Of a stretch of DNA of 64,000 nucleotides, positions 30,239-46,996 are shown in pieces. The notes under the pieces were generated by a model, which was not told the DNA's origin, searched no databases, and saw only the letters and a list, made by a program, of their open reading frames with translations. Every line of letters begins with the position of its first letter. Positions within the stretch are counted from its first letter, which is position 1. The DNA is from Thermomonas carbonis (GTDB taxonomy: Bacteria; Pseudomonadota; Gammaproteobacteria; Xanthomonadales; Xanthomonadaceae). Position numbers and translations under genes: made by a program. Location: assembly GCF_014396975.1 (NCBI RefSeq), contig NZ_CP060719.1, positions 1,956,001-2,020,000 of the forward strand, read 5' to 3'.

Positions 30239-31329
30239 ATGGGCATCAAATGCGGCATCGTCGGCCTGCCGAACGTCGGCAAGTCCACGCTCTTCAACGC
30301 GCTCACCAAGGCCGGCATCGCCGCCGCCAATTTCCCGTTCTGCACGATCGAGCCGAACGTCGGCATCGTCCCGGTGCCGGATCCACGCTTGAATGCGCTC
30401 AGTGAGATCGTGAAGCCGCAGAAGTGCATCCCCACTGCGGTGGAGTTCGTCGACATCGCCGGACTGGTCGCCGGTGCCGCCAGCGGCGAGGGCCTGGGCA
30501 ACAAGTTCCTGGCCCACATCCGCGAAGTGGACGCGATCACCCACGTGGTCCGCTGTTTCGAGAACGACGACGTCATCCACGTCAACAACAAGGTCGACCC
30601 GCTGGCTGACATCGACACCATCGACACGGAATTGGCCTTGGCCGACCTCGAGTCGGTCGACAAGGCGCTGAACAAGGCCGAGCGCTCCGCCAAGACCGGC
30701 GACAAGGACGCGAAGGCGCGCGCCGAGGTGCTCGGGCGCATCAGTACCGGCTTGAACGAAGGCAGGTCGGCGCGTTCGCTGGGCCTGTCCGATGACGACA
30801 AGCTCGCGGTACGCGACCTGTTCCTGATCACCCTGAAGCCGGTGATGTACGTGGCCAACGTGCTCGAGGACGGCTTCGAGAACAACCCGCACCTGGATGC
30901 GGTGCGTACCCGCGCGGCGGGCGAGGGGCCGAAGTGGTGCCGGTCTCCGCCGCCATCGAGGAAGAGCTGAGCCAGCTGGAAGATGCCGACCGCGACGAAT
31001 TCCTGAAGGATCTCGGCCTGGACGAACCCGGCCTGAATCGCGTCATCCGCGCGGCCTACAAGCTGCTCGGCCTGCAGACCTATTTCACCGCCGGGGTGAA
31101 GGAAGTTCGCGCCTGGACGGTCAAGGCCGGCTCCACCGCGCCGCAGGCCGCGGGCGTGATCCATACCGATTTCGAGAAGGGCTTTATCCGCGCCGAGACC
31201 ATCGGCTACGACGATTACCTGAAGTACAAGGGCGAATCCGGCGCCCGCGACGCCGGGCGCCTGCGCCTGGAAGGCAAGGAATACCGCGTGCAGGAAGGCG
31301 ATGTGCTGCACTTCCGCTTCAATGTCTGA
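30239..31329 (+). pseudogene. ychF: redox-regulated ATPase YchF, frameshifted
   Basis: YchF (an Obg-related ribosome-associated ATPase) is encoded in two frames. The first frame starts [20 protein letters not shown] (P-loop) and reads as normal YchF to about [13 protein letters not shown] near 30925, then turns to nonsense and stops at 30970. The second frame resumes [20 protein letters not shown] and continues to the stop at 31329, with the TGS-like end. Adding one G in the run GAGGGGCC (30923-30930) restores a single 363-codon frame, the usual YchF length. It is either a true recent mutation or a base missed in sequencing. Confidence 0.9.
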
Positions 31330-31347
31330 CCGATCTGCACATAGGCG

Positions 31348-31376
31348 TTGACAGTCCGGAAAGCTGGCGTCAAAAT
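31348..31376 (+). promoter_or_regulatory. sigma70-type promoter of the tRNA-tuf cluster
   Basis: TTGACA (31348-31353) is perfect and is followed after 17 bases by CAAAAT (31371-31376), a four-of-six -10. The bases after the -10 are TGCGGGC, a GC-rich discriminator of the kind found at stringently controlled stable-RNA promoters. It lies 44 bases before tRNA-Tyr. Confidence 0.8.
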
Positions 31377-31419
31377 TGCGGGCTCTTTGGAGGGCTTCGG
31401 TTCGCCAGCGAGGACAATC

Positions 31420-31505
31420 GGAGGGATACCCAAGCGGCCAACGGGGGCAGACTGTAAATCTGCTGGCTTACGCCTTCGGTGGTTCGAATCCACCTCCCTC
31501 CACCA
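31420..31505 (+). tRNA. tRNA-Tyr (GTA)
   Basis: A type II tRNA with a long variable arm. The acceptor GGAGGGA pairs with TCCCTCC, the anticodon loop is CTGTAAA (anticodon GTA), the variable arm is TGGCTTACGCCTTC-like, and the T loop is TTCGAAT. CCA is encoded at the 3' end (31503-31505). It is the first gene of the tRNA-Tyr/Gly/Thr-tuf cluster. Confidence 0.96.
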
Positions 31506-31582
31506 GCTTCACTGCTCCACGGATTTCGCGGTACCCGGCGACCTTACCAGTCACCGGCGCAACATCGGATGGGCCTCCCGGC

Positions 31583-31656
31583 GCGGGAGTAGTTCAATGG
31601 TAGAACCTCAGTTTTCCAAACTGATTACGAGGGTTCGATTCCCTTCTCCCGCTCCA
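31583..31656 (+). tRNA. tRNA-Gly (TCC)
   Basis: The acceptor GCGGGAG pairs with CTCCCGC. The anticodon stem TCAGT/ACTGA closes the loop TTTCCAA, giving anticodon TCC for GGA codons. The T loop is TTCGATT and CCA is encoded (31654-31656). It lies between tRNA-Tyr and tRNA-Thr. Confidence 0.96.
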
Positions 31657-31694
31657 CCATTGCACTGCAACGCTCAGGTCCTCCGTTACAACTT

Positions 31695-31770
31695 GCTCAC
31701 GTAGCTCAGTCGGTAGAGCACCTCCTTGGTAAGGAGGAGGTCGAAGGTTCGATTCCTTTCGTGAGCACCA
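31695..31770 (+). tRNA. tRNA-Thr (GGT)
   Basis: The acceptor GCTCACG pairs with CGTGAGC. The anticodon loop is TTGGTAA, anticodon GGT for ACC/ACU codons. CCA is encoded (31768-31770). It ends 28 bases before the tuf start codon, the standard thrT-tufB arrangement. Confidence 0.96.
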
Positions 31771-31798
31771 TATTTCAGCCTCCAAACGAGACGCAGCC

Positions 31799-32989
31799 AT
31801 GGCAAAGGGTAAGTTCGAGCGCACCAAGCCCCACGTGAACGTGGGCACGATTGGCCACGTGGACCACGGCAAGACGACGCTGACGGCGGCGCTGACGAAG
31901 GTGGGCGCGGAGCGTTTTGGCGGCGAGTTCAAGGCGTACGACGCGATCGACGCGGCGCCGGAAGAGAAGGCGCGCGGCATCACGATTTCGACGGCGCACG
32001 TGGAATATGAATCCGCGAACCGCCACTACGCGCACGTGGATTGCCCGGGTCACGCGGACTACGTGAAGAACATGATCACTGGTGCGGCGCAGATGGACGG
32101 CGCGATCCTGGTGTGTTCGGCGGCCGACGGCCCGATGCCGCAGACGCGCGAGCACATCCTGCTGGCCCGTCAGGTCGGCGTGCCGTACATCCTGGTCTAC
32201 CTGAACAAGGCGGACCTGGTGGATGACGCCGAGCTGCTGGAACTGGTGGAGATGGAAGTCCGCGAGCTGCTGAGCAAGTACGAGTTCCCGGGCGACGACA
32301 CTCCGATCGTGACGGGATCCGCGCGCATGGCGCTGGAAGGCGACCAGAGCGACATGGGCGTGCCGTCGATCCTGAAGCTGGTGGACGCACTGGATACCTG
32401 GATCCCGCAGCCGGAGCGCGACATCGACAAGGCGTTCCTGATGCCGGTCGAAGACGTGTTCTCGATCTCGGGTCGTGGCACCGTGGTGACCGGCCGCATC
32501 GAGCGCGGCGTGATCAAGGTGGGCGAGGAAATCGAGATCGTCGGTATCCGCGACACCCAGAAGACCACCGTGACCGGCGTGGAAATGTTCCGCAAGCTGC
32601 TGGACCAGGGCCAGGCGGGCGACAACGCCGGCCTGCTGCTGCGCGGCACCAAGCGTGACGACGTGGAGCGTGGCCAGGTGCTGTGCAAGCCGGGCAGCAT
32701 CAAGCCGCACACCGACTTCGAGGCCGAAGTCTATGTGTTGTCCAAGGACGAAGGTGGCCGCCACACGCCGTTCTTCAAGGGTTACCGTCCGCAGTTCTAC
32801 TTCCGCACGACCGACATCACTGGCGCATGCCAGCTGCCGGAAGGCGTGGAGATGGTGATGCCGGGCGACAACGTGAAGATGGTGGTGAGCCTGATCAACC
32901 CGGTGGCGATGGACGAAGGCCTGCGTTTCGCGATCCGCGAAGGCGGCCGTACCGTCGGTGCCGGCGTCGTGGCCAAGATCGTCAAGTAA
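31799..32989 (+). CDS. tuf: elongation factor Tu (copy 1)
   Basis: A 396-residue EF-Tu, the GTPase that brings aminoacyl-tRNA to the ribosome. G1 is [14 protein letters not shown], switch I ends in ARGITIS, G3 is [12 protein letters not shown] and G4 is NKAD. This copy sits in the tRNA-tuf-secE-nusG arrangement (tufB position). The nucleotide sequence is almost the same as the second copy at 49145-50335; by eye I found one silent difference (T at 32170 against C in copy 2). Confidence 0.98.
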   Translation: MAKGKFERTKPHVNVGTIGHVDHGKTTLTAALTKVGAERFGGEFKAYDAIDAAPEEKARGITISTAHVEYESANRHYAHVDCPGHADYVKNMITGAAQMDGAILVCSAADGPMPQTREHILLARQVGVPYILVYLNKADLVDDAELLELVEMEVRELLSKYEFPGDDTPIVTGSARMALEGDQSDMGVPSILKLVDALDTWIPQPERDIDKAFLMPVEDVFSISGRGTVVTGRIERGVIKVGEEIEIVGIRDTQKTTVTGVEMFRKLLDQGQAGDNAGLLLRGTKRDDVERGQVLCKPGSIKPHTDFEAEVYVLSKDEGGRHTPFFKGYRPQFYFRTTDITGACQLPEGVEMVMPGDNVKMVVSLINPVAMDEGLRFAIREGGRTVGAGVVAKIVK

Positions 32990-33068
32990 TGCAACAAGGC
33001 GCTCGCGCCCAGGCGTGAGTGCGGCCCTGCGTTTCCCCGTTCCTGCATGCAGGAATGGGTCGGGGCAG

Positions 33069-33100
33069 AAGGCAGGCGGCGCAAGCCGCCGTTGCCTTTT
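33069..33100 (+). terminator. hairpin terminator or attenuator after tuf copy 1
   Basis: AAGGCA-GGCGGC pairs with GCCGCC-(GT bulge)-TGCCTT across a GCAA tetraloop, giving a 12-bp stem. The 3' arm runs into TTTT. The short T run suggests partial termination. It would lower read-through from tuf into tRNA-Trp and secE. A perfect palindrome TTCCTGCATGCAGGAA lies just upstream (about 33040-33055). Confidence 0.6.
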
Positions 33101-33136
33101 CAGGAAACAGCGCAATTTCGATCAGCAACTTTCAAT

Positions 33137-33212
<76 letters not shown>

Positions 33213-33257
33213 CTTCGGGCCGGCGCTTCAGCGCCGCCCGCGCGGAGAAATAAAGTT

Positions 33258-33641
33258 TTGACCAGCAAGACGCTGCCAACCCCGTCCACCGGTGCCGGGG
33301 ACATCGCCAAATACGCTCTTGCCATCCTGCTGGCGGTTGCGGGTCTTGTCGCTTTCTACTGGTTCGAGAACCAGTGGCCTGCGGGTATTCGCGTCCTTGC
33401 GGTCGTGGCTGGTCTGGTGCTGGGTGCGCTGGTCTTCATGGCAACGGCCAAGGGTGCGCAGACCCGCGAGTTTCTTTCGGAGTCCCGCTTCGAGTTGCGC
33501 AAGGTGGTCTGGCCGACGCGCCAGGAAACCACGCGCACCATGTGGGTGGTGGTCGCGGCGGTGATCATCATCAGCCTGATCCTGGCGGCCTTCGACTGGG
33601 TGATCCAGCTGGGCGTGAAATTCCTGCTCGGCAATGGTTGA
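33258..33641 (+). CDS. secE: preprotein translocase subunit SecE
   Basis: A 127-residue SecE with three transmembrane helices (about residues 15-37, 42-62 and 93-117) and the conserved amphipathic region [20 protein letters not shown] before the last helix. The WPTR motif is the SecE signature. I propose TTG 33258 as start, preceded by GGAG at 33244-33247; there is no in-frame ATG at the N-terminus and a longer reading would begin inside tRNA-Trp. SecE clamps SecY in the translocon. Confidence 0.92.
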   Translation: MTSKTLPTPSTGAGDIAKYALAILLAVAGLVAFYWFENQWPAGIRVLAVVAGLVLGALVFMATAKGAQTREFLSESRFELRKVVWPTRQETTRTMWVVVAAVIIISLILAAFDWVIQLGVKFLLGNG

Positions 33642-33651
33642 GGAGATCGGC

Positions 33652-34227
33652 GTGACGGAAACTCAAACGGACAAGCGCTGGTATGTCGTTCATGCCTATT
33701 CCGGCTTCGAAAAGTCGGTGGCGCAGGCGTTGCGTGATCGCATCGTGCGGATGGAAATGCAGGATCGCTTCGGCGATGTGCTGGTGCCGACCGAAGAAGT
33801 GATCGAGATGCGCGCCGGGCAGAAGCGCCGTTCCGAGCGCAAGTTCTTCCCGGGCTACGTGCTGGTGCAGATCACCACCCATGACGAGGGCGGCATCCCG
33901 CGCATCGACAACGAATCCTGGCACCTGGTCAAGGAAACCTCGAAGGTGATGGGCTTCATCGGCGGCACCGCCGACCGCCCGTTGCCGATCCGCGACGCCG
34001 AGGCCGACATGATCCTGCAGCGCGTGCAGGAAGGCGTTGAGAAGCCGAAGCCGAAGGTGCTGTTCGAGCCAGGCCAGATGGTCCGCGTCGTCGACGGCCC
34101 GTTCAACGATTTCAACGGCGTGGTCGAGGAGATCAACTACGACAAGAGCCGCCTGCGGGTAGCGGTGCTGATCTTCGGCCGTTCGACTCCGGTCGAACTC
34201 GAGTTCGGGCAGGTCGAAAAAGCCTGA
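33652..34227 (+). CDS. nusG: transcription termination/antitermination protein NusG
   Basis: A 191-residue NusG. The NGN domain begins [20 protein letters not shown] and contains [11 protein letters not shown] and [13 protein letters not shown]. The C-terminal KOW domain begins [20 protein letters not shown]. It links RNA polymerase to ribosomes and Rho. GTG 33652 is chosen because GGAG at 33642-33645 lies six bases upstream; a start six codons earlier would overlap secE. Confidence 0.96.
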   Translation: MTETQTDKRWYVVHAYSGFEKSVAQALRDRIVRMEMQDRFGDVLVPTEEVIEMRAGQKRRSERKFFPGYVLVQITTHDEGGIPRIDNESWHLVKETSKVMGFIGGTADRPLPIRDAEADMILQRVQEGVEKPKPKVLFEPGQMVRVVDGPFNDFNGVVEEINYDKSRLRVAVLIFGRSTPVELEFGQVEKA

Positions 34228-34255
34228 CCGGGCGGCCTCGTCGGCGGGTCCGGAC

Positions 34256-34280
34256 GGGGTGGCGAAAAACCTGCTATGAT
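34256..34280 (+). promoter_or_regulatory. candidate promoter of the rplKAJL-rpoBC operon
   Basis: TATGAT at 34275-34280 is preceded by TGC (34272-34274), an extended -10 element. The -35 area around 34251-34257 is poor. The position between nusG and rplK matches the known promoter position of the L11 operon. The leader up to rplK is about 155 bases. Confidence 0.5.
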
Positions 34281-34444
34281 TTCCGGCTCCCTGCGGGGAG
34301 TCGAAGCCGCCCGGCCGCCTTGTGCGGCCGTCGCTGCGACAGGATTCGTGGTGCGCGACGCCGGGACGCGCTCCACTTCGACACAGTTGATCCCGGTCCG
34401 ATGGGGAGCCTGACAACAGGCGCTTGCACCCGGAGACAAGAACA

Positions 34445-34873
34445 ATGGCAAAGAAAGTAGTTGGTTACATCAAGCTGCAGGTGAAGGCTGGCCAAGCCAA
34501 TCCTTCGCCGCCGGTGGGTCCTGCCCTCGGCCAGCGTGGCCTGAACATCATGGAGTTCTGCAAGGCGTTCAACGCCGCAACCTCCAAGCTGGAACCCGGT
34601 TTGCCGACCCCGGTGGTCATCACCGCGTATTCGGATCGCACGTTCACCTTCGTCACCAAGAGCACGCCGGCATCGGTGCTGTTGAAGAAGGCGGCGGGCA
34701 TCACCTCCGGCTCCAAGCGCCCGAACACCGACAAGGTGGGCAAGGTCACGCGCCAGCAGCTCGAAGATATCGCCAAGGCGAAGGAACCCGACCTGACTGC
34801 GGCCGACTTGGATGCGGCGGTGCGGACGATTGCGGGCTCGGCCCGTTCCATGGGTCTGGTGGTGGAGGGTTAA
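34445..34873 (+). CDS. rplK: 50S ribosomal protein L11
   Basis: A 142-residue L11. The start [20 protein letters not shown], the proline-rich [20 protein letters not shown] and the C-terminal rRNA-binding [12 protein letters not shown] are typical. It binds the GTPase-associated region of 23S rRNA and is needed for RelA activation. It is 3 bases ahead of rplA. Confidence 0.98.
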   Translation: MAKKVVGYIKLQVKAGQANPSPPVGPALGQRGLNIMEFCKAFNAATSKLEPGLPTPVVITAYSDRTFTFVTKSTPASVLLKKAAGITSGSKRPNTDKVGKVTRQQLEDIAKAKEPDLTAADLDAAVRTIAGSARSMGLVVEG

Positions 34874-34876
34874 GAC

Positions 34877-35575
34877 ATGGCCATGAACAAGCGACAGAAG
34901 GCGATCCTCGCCGCCACCCAGCCGGGCAAGGCGTACGCGATCGATGACGCCCTGAAGATCCTGAAGGACAACAGCAAGGCCAAGTTCGTCGAGGCGATCG
35001 ACGTGGCCGTGCGCCTTGGCGTGGATGCCAAGAAGTCGGACCAGCAGGTGCGCGGTTCCACCGTGCTGCCGGGCGGTACCGGGAAGTCGGTGCGCGTGGC
35101 GGTGTTCGCCCCGGCTGGCGCCAAGGCTGATGAGGCCGTGGCCGCGGGCGCGGAAGCGGTGGGCATGGACGACCTGGCGGAGAAGATGATCGCCGGCGAC
35201 CTGAACTACGACGTGGTCATCGCCACGCCGGACGCGATGCGCGTGGTCGGCAAGCTCGGCCAGGTGCTCGGTCCGCGCGGCCTGATGCCGAACCCGAAGG
35301 TCGGTACCGTCTCGGCGAATCCGGCGGAAGCCGTGCGCAATGCGAAGGCGGGCCAGGTGCGTTACCGCACCGACAAGGCCGGCATCATCCATTGCACGAT
35401 CGGCAAGGCCAGCTTCGAGAACGACACCCTGAAGGGCAACCTGCAGGCGCTGCTGGTGGACCTGGTCAAGGCCAAGCCGGCGACCTCGAAGGGCACCTAC
35501 CTGCAGAAGATCTCGCTCAGCTCGACCATGGGCCCCGGCGTGACCGTGGACCAGTCCTCGCTCAGCCTCAAGTAA
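34877..35575 (+). CDS. rplA: 50S ribosomal protein L1
   Basis: A 232-residue L1, which forms the L1 stalk and in E. coli represses its own operon by binding the mRNA. Motifs are [17 protein letters not shown], the signature [16 protein letters not shown] and the C-terminal [23 protein letters not shown] 34877 was used; an ATG two codons later is possible. Confidence 0.98.
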   Translation: MAMNKRQKAILAATQPGKAYAIDDALKILKDNSKAKFVEAIDVAVRLGVDAKKSDQQVRGSTVLPGGTGKSVRVAVFAPAGAKADEAVAAGAEAVGMDDLAEKMIAGDLNYDVVIATPDAMRVVGKLGQVLGPRGLMPNPKVGTVSANPAEAVRNAKAGQVRYRTDKAGIIHCTIGKASFENDTLKGNLQALLVDLVKAKPATSKGTYLQKISLSSTMGPGVTVDQSSLSLK

Positions 35576-35924
35576 TCGCTTCAACCTTCCCGCGTGCGGG
35601 AAGGCGTACCGAATTTTGAAGGCCCTGCCGCGGTCCATCGCGGCGGAAGCCGTCAAAGACCGCAGGTGCGGTCTGCGCAAGGCAACGACGGGCACGGATG
35701 CTCACATGGCAAGGAATCGCCGTTGCCGAAGGCGGGATCGCTTAATCCGCATCCGACAAGGATGCCGGCCTGCGTAGATGGTGATGCCCTTCTGGAATGT
35801 TTTGATTCAAGACACCTCTGGATGGCCACCACCGGGATGCCCCGCATCCCCGATGCCACGGATCGGCATCGCCCAGAACCGCCAGCGGCAGGAGCCGTGG
35901 GCGGAGTTCATTAGGAGGAGTGAA
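35576..35924 (+). promoter_or_regulatory. rplJ leader, probable L10(L12)4 autoregulatory region
   Basis: A 349-base untranslated stretch between rplA and rplJ. It contains a perfect 9-bp hairpin CCTTCCCGC/GCGGGAAGG (35585-35604), GCCGCG/CGCGGC (35627-35644) and GACCGC-AGGT-GCGGTC (35658-35673). In E. coli and relatives L10-L12 binds such a leader to repress rplJL; I infer the same here from position and structure. GGAGG (35915-35919) is the rplJ ribosome-binding site. No gene is visible inside it. Confidence 0.6.
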
Positions 35925-36464
35925 ATGGCTCTCAATCTGACCCAGAAACAGAACGTTGTCGCCGAGGTGGCCGAAGTCGCCGCCAAGGCGCACTCCTTGA
36001 TCGCAGCCGAGTACGCAGGCACCACGGTCTCGCAGATGACCGCGATGCGCAAGAAGGCCCGCGAAACCGGCGTGTACTTGAAAGTCGTCAAGAACACGCT
36101 GGCCGCGCGCGCCGTGGAAGGTACCGATTTCGCAGTCGCAAAGGACTCGATGGTCGGCCCCCTCCTGTATGCGTTCTCGACCGAGGAGCCCGGCGCCGCC
36201 GGTCGCCTGATCAAGGAGTTCGCCAAGGGTAACGACAAGCTTCAGCCGAAGCTGGTCGTGGTCGAAGGCCAGCAGTACGGCCCCGCGCACGTCGAAGTGT
36301 TGGCCTCGCTGCCGACGCTGGAACAGGCGCTCGGCATGCTGGCAAGCGTGCTGTCCGAACCCGCCCGCATGTTCGCCCGCGCCGTCAAGGCCGTGGCCGA
36401 CCAGCAGGGTGGCGGCGATGCCCCGGCGGAAGAAGCCGAGGCTGCCGAGGCCGAACCGGCCTGA
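35925..36464 (+). CDS. rplJ: 50S ribosomal protein L10
   Basis: A 179-residue L10, the base of the L7/L12 stalk. The start is [20 protein letters not shown]; the rRNA-binding part has [20 protein letters not shown] and [16 protein letters not shown]. The C-terminal helix that binds L12 dimers is followed by an acidic Ala/Glu tail. Strong RBS GGAGG precedes ATG 35925. Confidence 0.97.
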   Translation: MALNLTQKQNVVAEVAEVAAKAHSLIAAEYAGTTVSQMTAMRKKARETGVYLKVVKNTLAARAVEGTDFAVAKDSMVGPLLYAFSTEEPGAAGRLIKEFAKGNDKLQPKLVVVEGQQYGPAHVEVLASLPTLEQALGMLASVLSEPARMFARAVKAVADQQGGGDAPAEEAEAAEAEPA

Positions 36465-36521
36465 TCGCGACGCCCAGACAACGTTTCCCATTCAATCGAA
36501 TCACATCCAGAGGTAAATCAA

Positions 36522-36890
36522 ATGTCCCTGTCCAATGAGCAGATCGTCGACGCCATCGCCGCCAAGTCGCTGATGGAAGTGATGGAGCTGGTGAAGGCCA
36601 TCGAAGAGAAGTTCGGCGTCTCCGCCGCCGCCCCGGTTGCCGCGGCTGGCCCGGCCGCCGCCGCTGCCGTCGTCGAAGAGCAGACCGAGTTCAACGTCAT
36701 CCTGAAGTCGGCCGGCGACAAGAAGGTCGAAGTGATCAAGGCCGTCCGCGCGATCACCGGCCTGGGCCTGAAGGAAGCCAAGGACCTCACCGAGGCCGGT
36801 GGCGTCGTGAAGGAAGGCGCGTCGAAGGACGATGCCGCGAAGATGAAGAAGGATCTTGAAGCCGCCGGTGCGACCGTCGAAGTCAAGTAA
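36522..36890 (+). CDS. rplL: 50S ribosomal protein L7/L12
   Basis: A 122-residue L12. The N-terminal dimerisation helices (SLNEQ-like [20 protein letters not shown]) are followed by an Ala-rich hinge and the globular factor-binding domain ([34 protein letters not shown]). It recruits translation factors. A partial terminator follows before rpoB. Confidence 0.98.
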   Translation: MSLSNEQIVDAIAAKSLMEVMELVKAIEEKFGVSAAAPVAAAGPAAAAAVVEEQTEFNVILKSAGDKKVEVIKAVRAITGLGLKEAKDLTEAGGVVKEGASKDDAAKMKKDLEAAGATVEVK

Positions 36891-36931
36891 TCCAGATTTG
36901 CGTCGTCAGCTGGCATCGACGACACGCTGAA

Positions 36932-36959
36932 GGCTGGGGGCCAAAAGCCCCCGGCCTTT
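36932..36959 (+). terminator. attenuator hairpin between rplL and rpoB
   Basis: GGCTGGGGGC pairs with GCCCCCGGCC (one wobble pair) around a CAAAA loop, followed only by TTT. A weak U tail fits partial termination, as known between rplL and rpoB in E. coli, which sets the ratio of L12 to RNA polymerase. Confidence 0.65.
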
Positions 36960-37020
36960 GGTCGTTGTAGCGGGACGGGCTTGCCAGGCCGTTCCAGGAT
37001 CCACCGAAGTTCATGAGTTG

Positions 37021-37081
37021 ACAGTCGGAAGTAGCGGGACAGGGCGTGCTGGTGCCGGCAATACCAGCGACTTCCAACTGT
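37021..37081 (+). promoter_or_regulatory. compound stem-loop in rpoB leader, possible RNase III site
   Basis: The outer arms ACAGTCGGAAGT (37021-37032) and ACTTCCAACTGT (37070-37081) pair with one mismatch; an inner stem GCTGGT/ACCAGC (37048-37053 with 37063-37068) closes a 9-base loop, and the 5' side has a 15-base bulge. In E. coli the rplL-rpoB spacer is cut by RNase III; this element is in the same place. Cleavage here is inferred. Confidence 0.5.
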
Positions 37082-37144
37082 CGGTTCCAGGCATTCCCCC
37101 AGGCCGCGCATGCGCGGCCGAACGAGCAACGAGGCGCACGCCCC

Positions 37145-41326
<4,182 letters not shown>

Positions 41327-41395
41327 GTGCGATGACGCGCGGCGGCAACCCCGCGCGATCCACACACCTCATTGCCCCCGATTCGGAGAGAACAC

Positions 41396-45595
<4,200 letters not shown>

Positions 45596-45604
45596 AAACC
45601 GCTT

Positions 45605-45628
45605 CCTTCCCGGCCACGGCCGGGAAGG
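45605..45628 (+). terminator. GC-rich hairpin after rpoC
   Basis: CCTTCCCGGC pairs perfectly with GCCGGGAAGG around CACG, ten bases after the rpoC stop. No T run follows, so termination by this hairpin alone is doubtful; it may protect the mRNA 3' end or work with Rho. Confidence 0.5.
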
Positions 45629-45807
45629 GGGCTGGCGCAACACGCCGGACCGGACTATACTGCCGGCCGCTTTTGATGGCCTCGTGCCATCCAGATCACC
45701 AAATGAGGTCGCAGGACGCGCCTCGTGTTGGGCCCAGGAAGGGCGGGATCGCAGATTGGCCATCGTTGCCTGCAGCGCAGGGGGATGGCTGTTCGGTATG
45801 GCCTCGT

Positions 45808-45837
45808 TTGACCTAATGGTCACGCGCGGGCTATACT
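45808..45837 (+). promoter_or_regulatory. promoter of the str operon (rpsL-rpsG-fusA-tuf)
   Basis: TTGACC (45808-45813) and TATACT (45832-45837), each five of six to consensus, are 18 bases apart. Transcription would start near 45844. A further TATACT at 45656-45661 lacks a good -35. Confidence 0.8.
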
Positions 45838-45848
45838 TTTTCGTCTAA

Positions 45849-45878
45849 CTCGGCCGGATTGCATTACATCCGGCCGAG
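45849..45878 (+). promoter_or_regulatory. 11-bp hairpin at the 5' end of the str operon mRNA
   Basis: CTCGGCCGGAT pairs perfectly with ATCCGGCCGAG around an 8-base loop. It would begin about five bases after the predicted transcription start, a position suited to protecting the 5' end or to regulation. It ends 65 bases before rpsL. The remainder of the 45596-45943 gap shows no gene. Confidence 0.6.
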
Positions 45879-45943
45879 CATGTTGTTCATGCGTCTCCGC
45901 ACGTCCGCCTCCTAGGGCTCCGGCCCACCAATCGAGTCACCAA

Positions 45944-46318
45944 ATGGCAACCATCAACCAGCTTGTGCGCAAGCCGCGCAACCCGGAAACCTACAAGAGC
46001 ACCTCGCCTGCGCTGGCCAACTGCCCGCAGCGTCGTGGTGTCTGCACCCGCGTCTACACCACCACCCCGAAGAAGCCGAACTCGGCGCTTCGCAAGGTCG
46101 CCAAGGTGCGTCTGACCAACGGCTACGAGGTCATCTCGTACATCGGTGGCGAAGGCCACAACCTGCAGGAGCACAGCGTGGTGCTGATCCGTGGCGGTCG
46201 CGTCAAGGACCTGCCGGGCGTGCGTTACCACACCGTGCGCGGCTCGCTGGACGCCGCAGGCGTCGCCAAGCGTCGCCAGAGCCGTTCCAAGTACGGCGCG
46301 AAGCGTCCGAAGTCCTGA
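45944..46318 (+). CDS. rpsL: 30S ribosomal protein S12
   Basis: A 124-residue S12 of the decoding centre. [15 protein letters not shown] and [20 protein letters not shown] are typical. Lys43 and Lys88, the usual streptomycin-resistance sites, are both lysine here, so the gene looks streptomycin-sensitive. It is first in the str operon. Confidence 0.98.
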   Translation: MATINQLVRKPRNPETYKSTSPALANCPQRRGVCTRVYTTTPKKPNSALRKVAKVRLTNGYEVISYIGGEGHNLQEHSVVLIRGGRVKDLPGVRYHTVRGSLDAAGVAKRRQSRSKYGAKRPKS

Positions 46319-46370
46319 TCGCGCCGCTTCGCGAGCGCCCACGCAAAGATTCGTTTAGGGGTTACTGAAT

Positions 46371-46838
46371 ATGTCCCGTAAAGGCAATACTCCGCAGCGC
46401 TCCGTGCTGCCGGACCCGAAGCACGGAAGCGAAACCATCGCCCGTTTCATCAACATGGTCATGCAGAGCGGCAAGAAGTCGGTCGCCGAGAAGATCGTGT
46501 ACGGCGCCATGGACACCATCAGCGAGAAGAACCCGAACCCGCTCGAGCTCGTCGAGAAGGCGCTGGGCAATGTGTCGCCGTCGGTCGAAGTGAAGTCCCG
46601 CCGCGTCGGTGGTGCTACTTACCAGGTGCCCGTCGAAGTGCGCACCTCGCGTCGCATGGCGCTGGCGATGCGCTGGTTGATCGAGTCGGCGCGCAAGCGC
46701 GGCGAGAACACCATGCCGCGCAAGCTGGCTGGTGAGCTGCTGGACGCCTCGGAAAATCGTGGCGGTGCCATCAAGAAGCGCGAAGAAACCCACCGCATGG
46801 CCGAAGCCAACAAGGCCTTCGCGCACTACCGCTGGTAA
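46371..46838 (+). CDS. rpsG: 30S ribosomal protein S7
   Basis: A 155-residue S7, which nucleates assembly of the 30S head and in E. coli represses the str operon. [40 protein letters not shown] and the C-terminal [13 protein letters not shown] are typical. The 158-base gap to fusA contains two tight hairpins: GCAGGAC/GTCCTGC (46891-46908) and GGCCGCC/GGCGGCC with a GCAA loop (46920-46937). Confidence 0.98.
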   Translation: MSRKGNTPQRSVLPDPKHGSETIARFINMVMQSGKKSVAEKIVYGAMDTISEKNPNPLELVEKALGNVSPSVEVKSRRVGGATYQVPVEVRTSRRMALAMRWLIESARKRGENTMPRKLAGELLDASENRGGAIKKREETHRMAEANKAFAHYRW

Positions 46839-46996
46839 TGACGTCGGCGCGGGCCCGCTGAAGCCCGCAGGCGCAGCGACACGCGCCAGCGCAGGACCTC
46901 TGTCCTGCATGAAACCGACGGCCGCCGCAAGGCGGCCATCGGCCATCCGGAATATCGATTCCATTCCGTTTCGGCGGACACAAAGAGAGACTCATC

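Noticed and set aside
37018-37023. TTGACA as the -35 of a separate rpoB promoter
   Set aside because: There is no acceptable -10 at 16-18 bases, and the sequence is better explained as part of the long hairpin.
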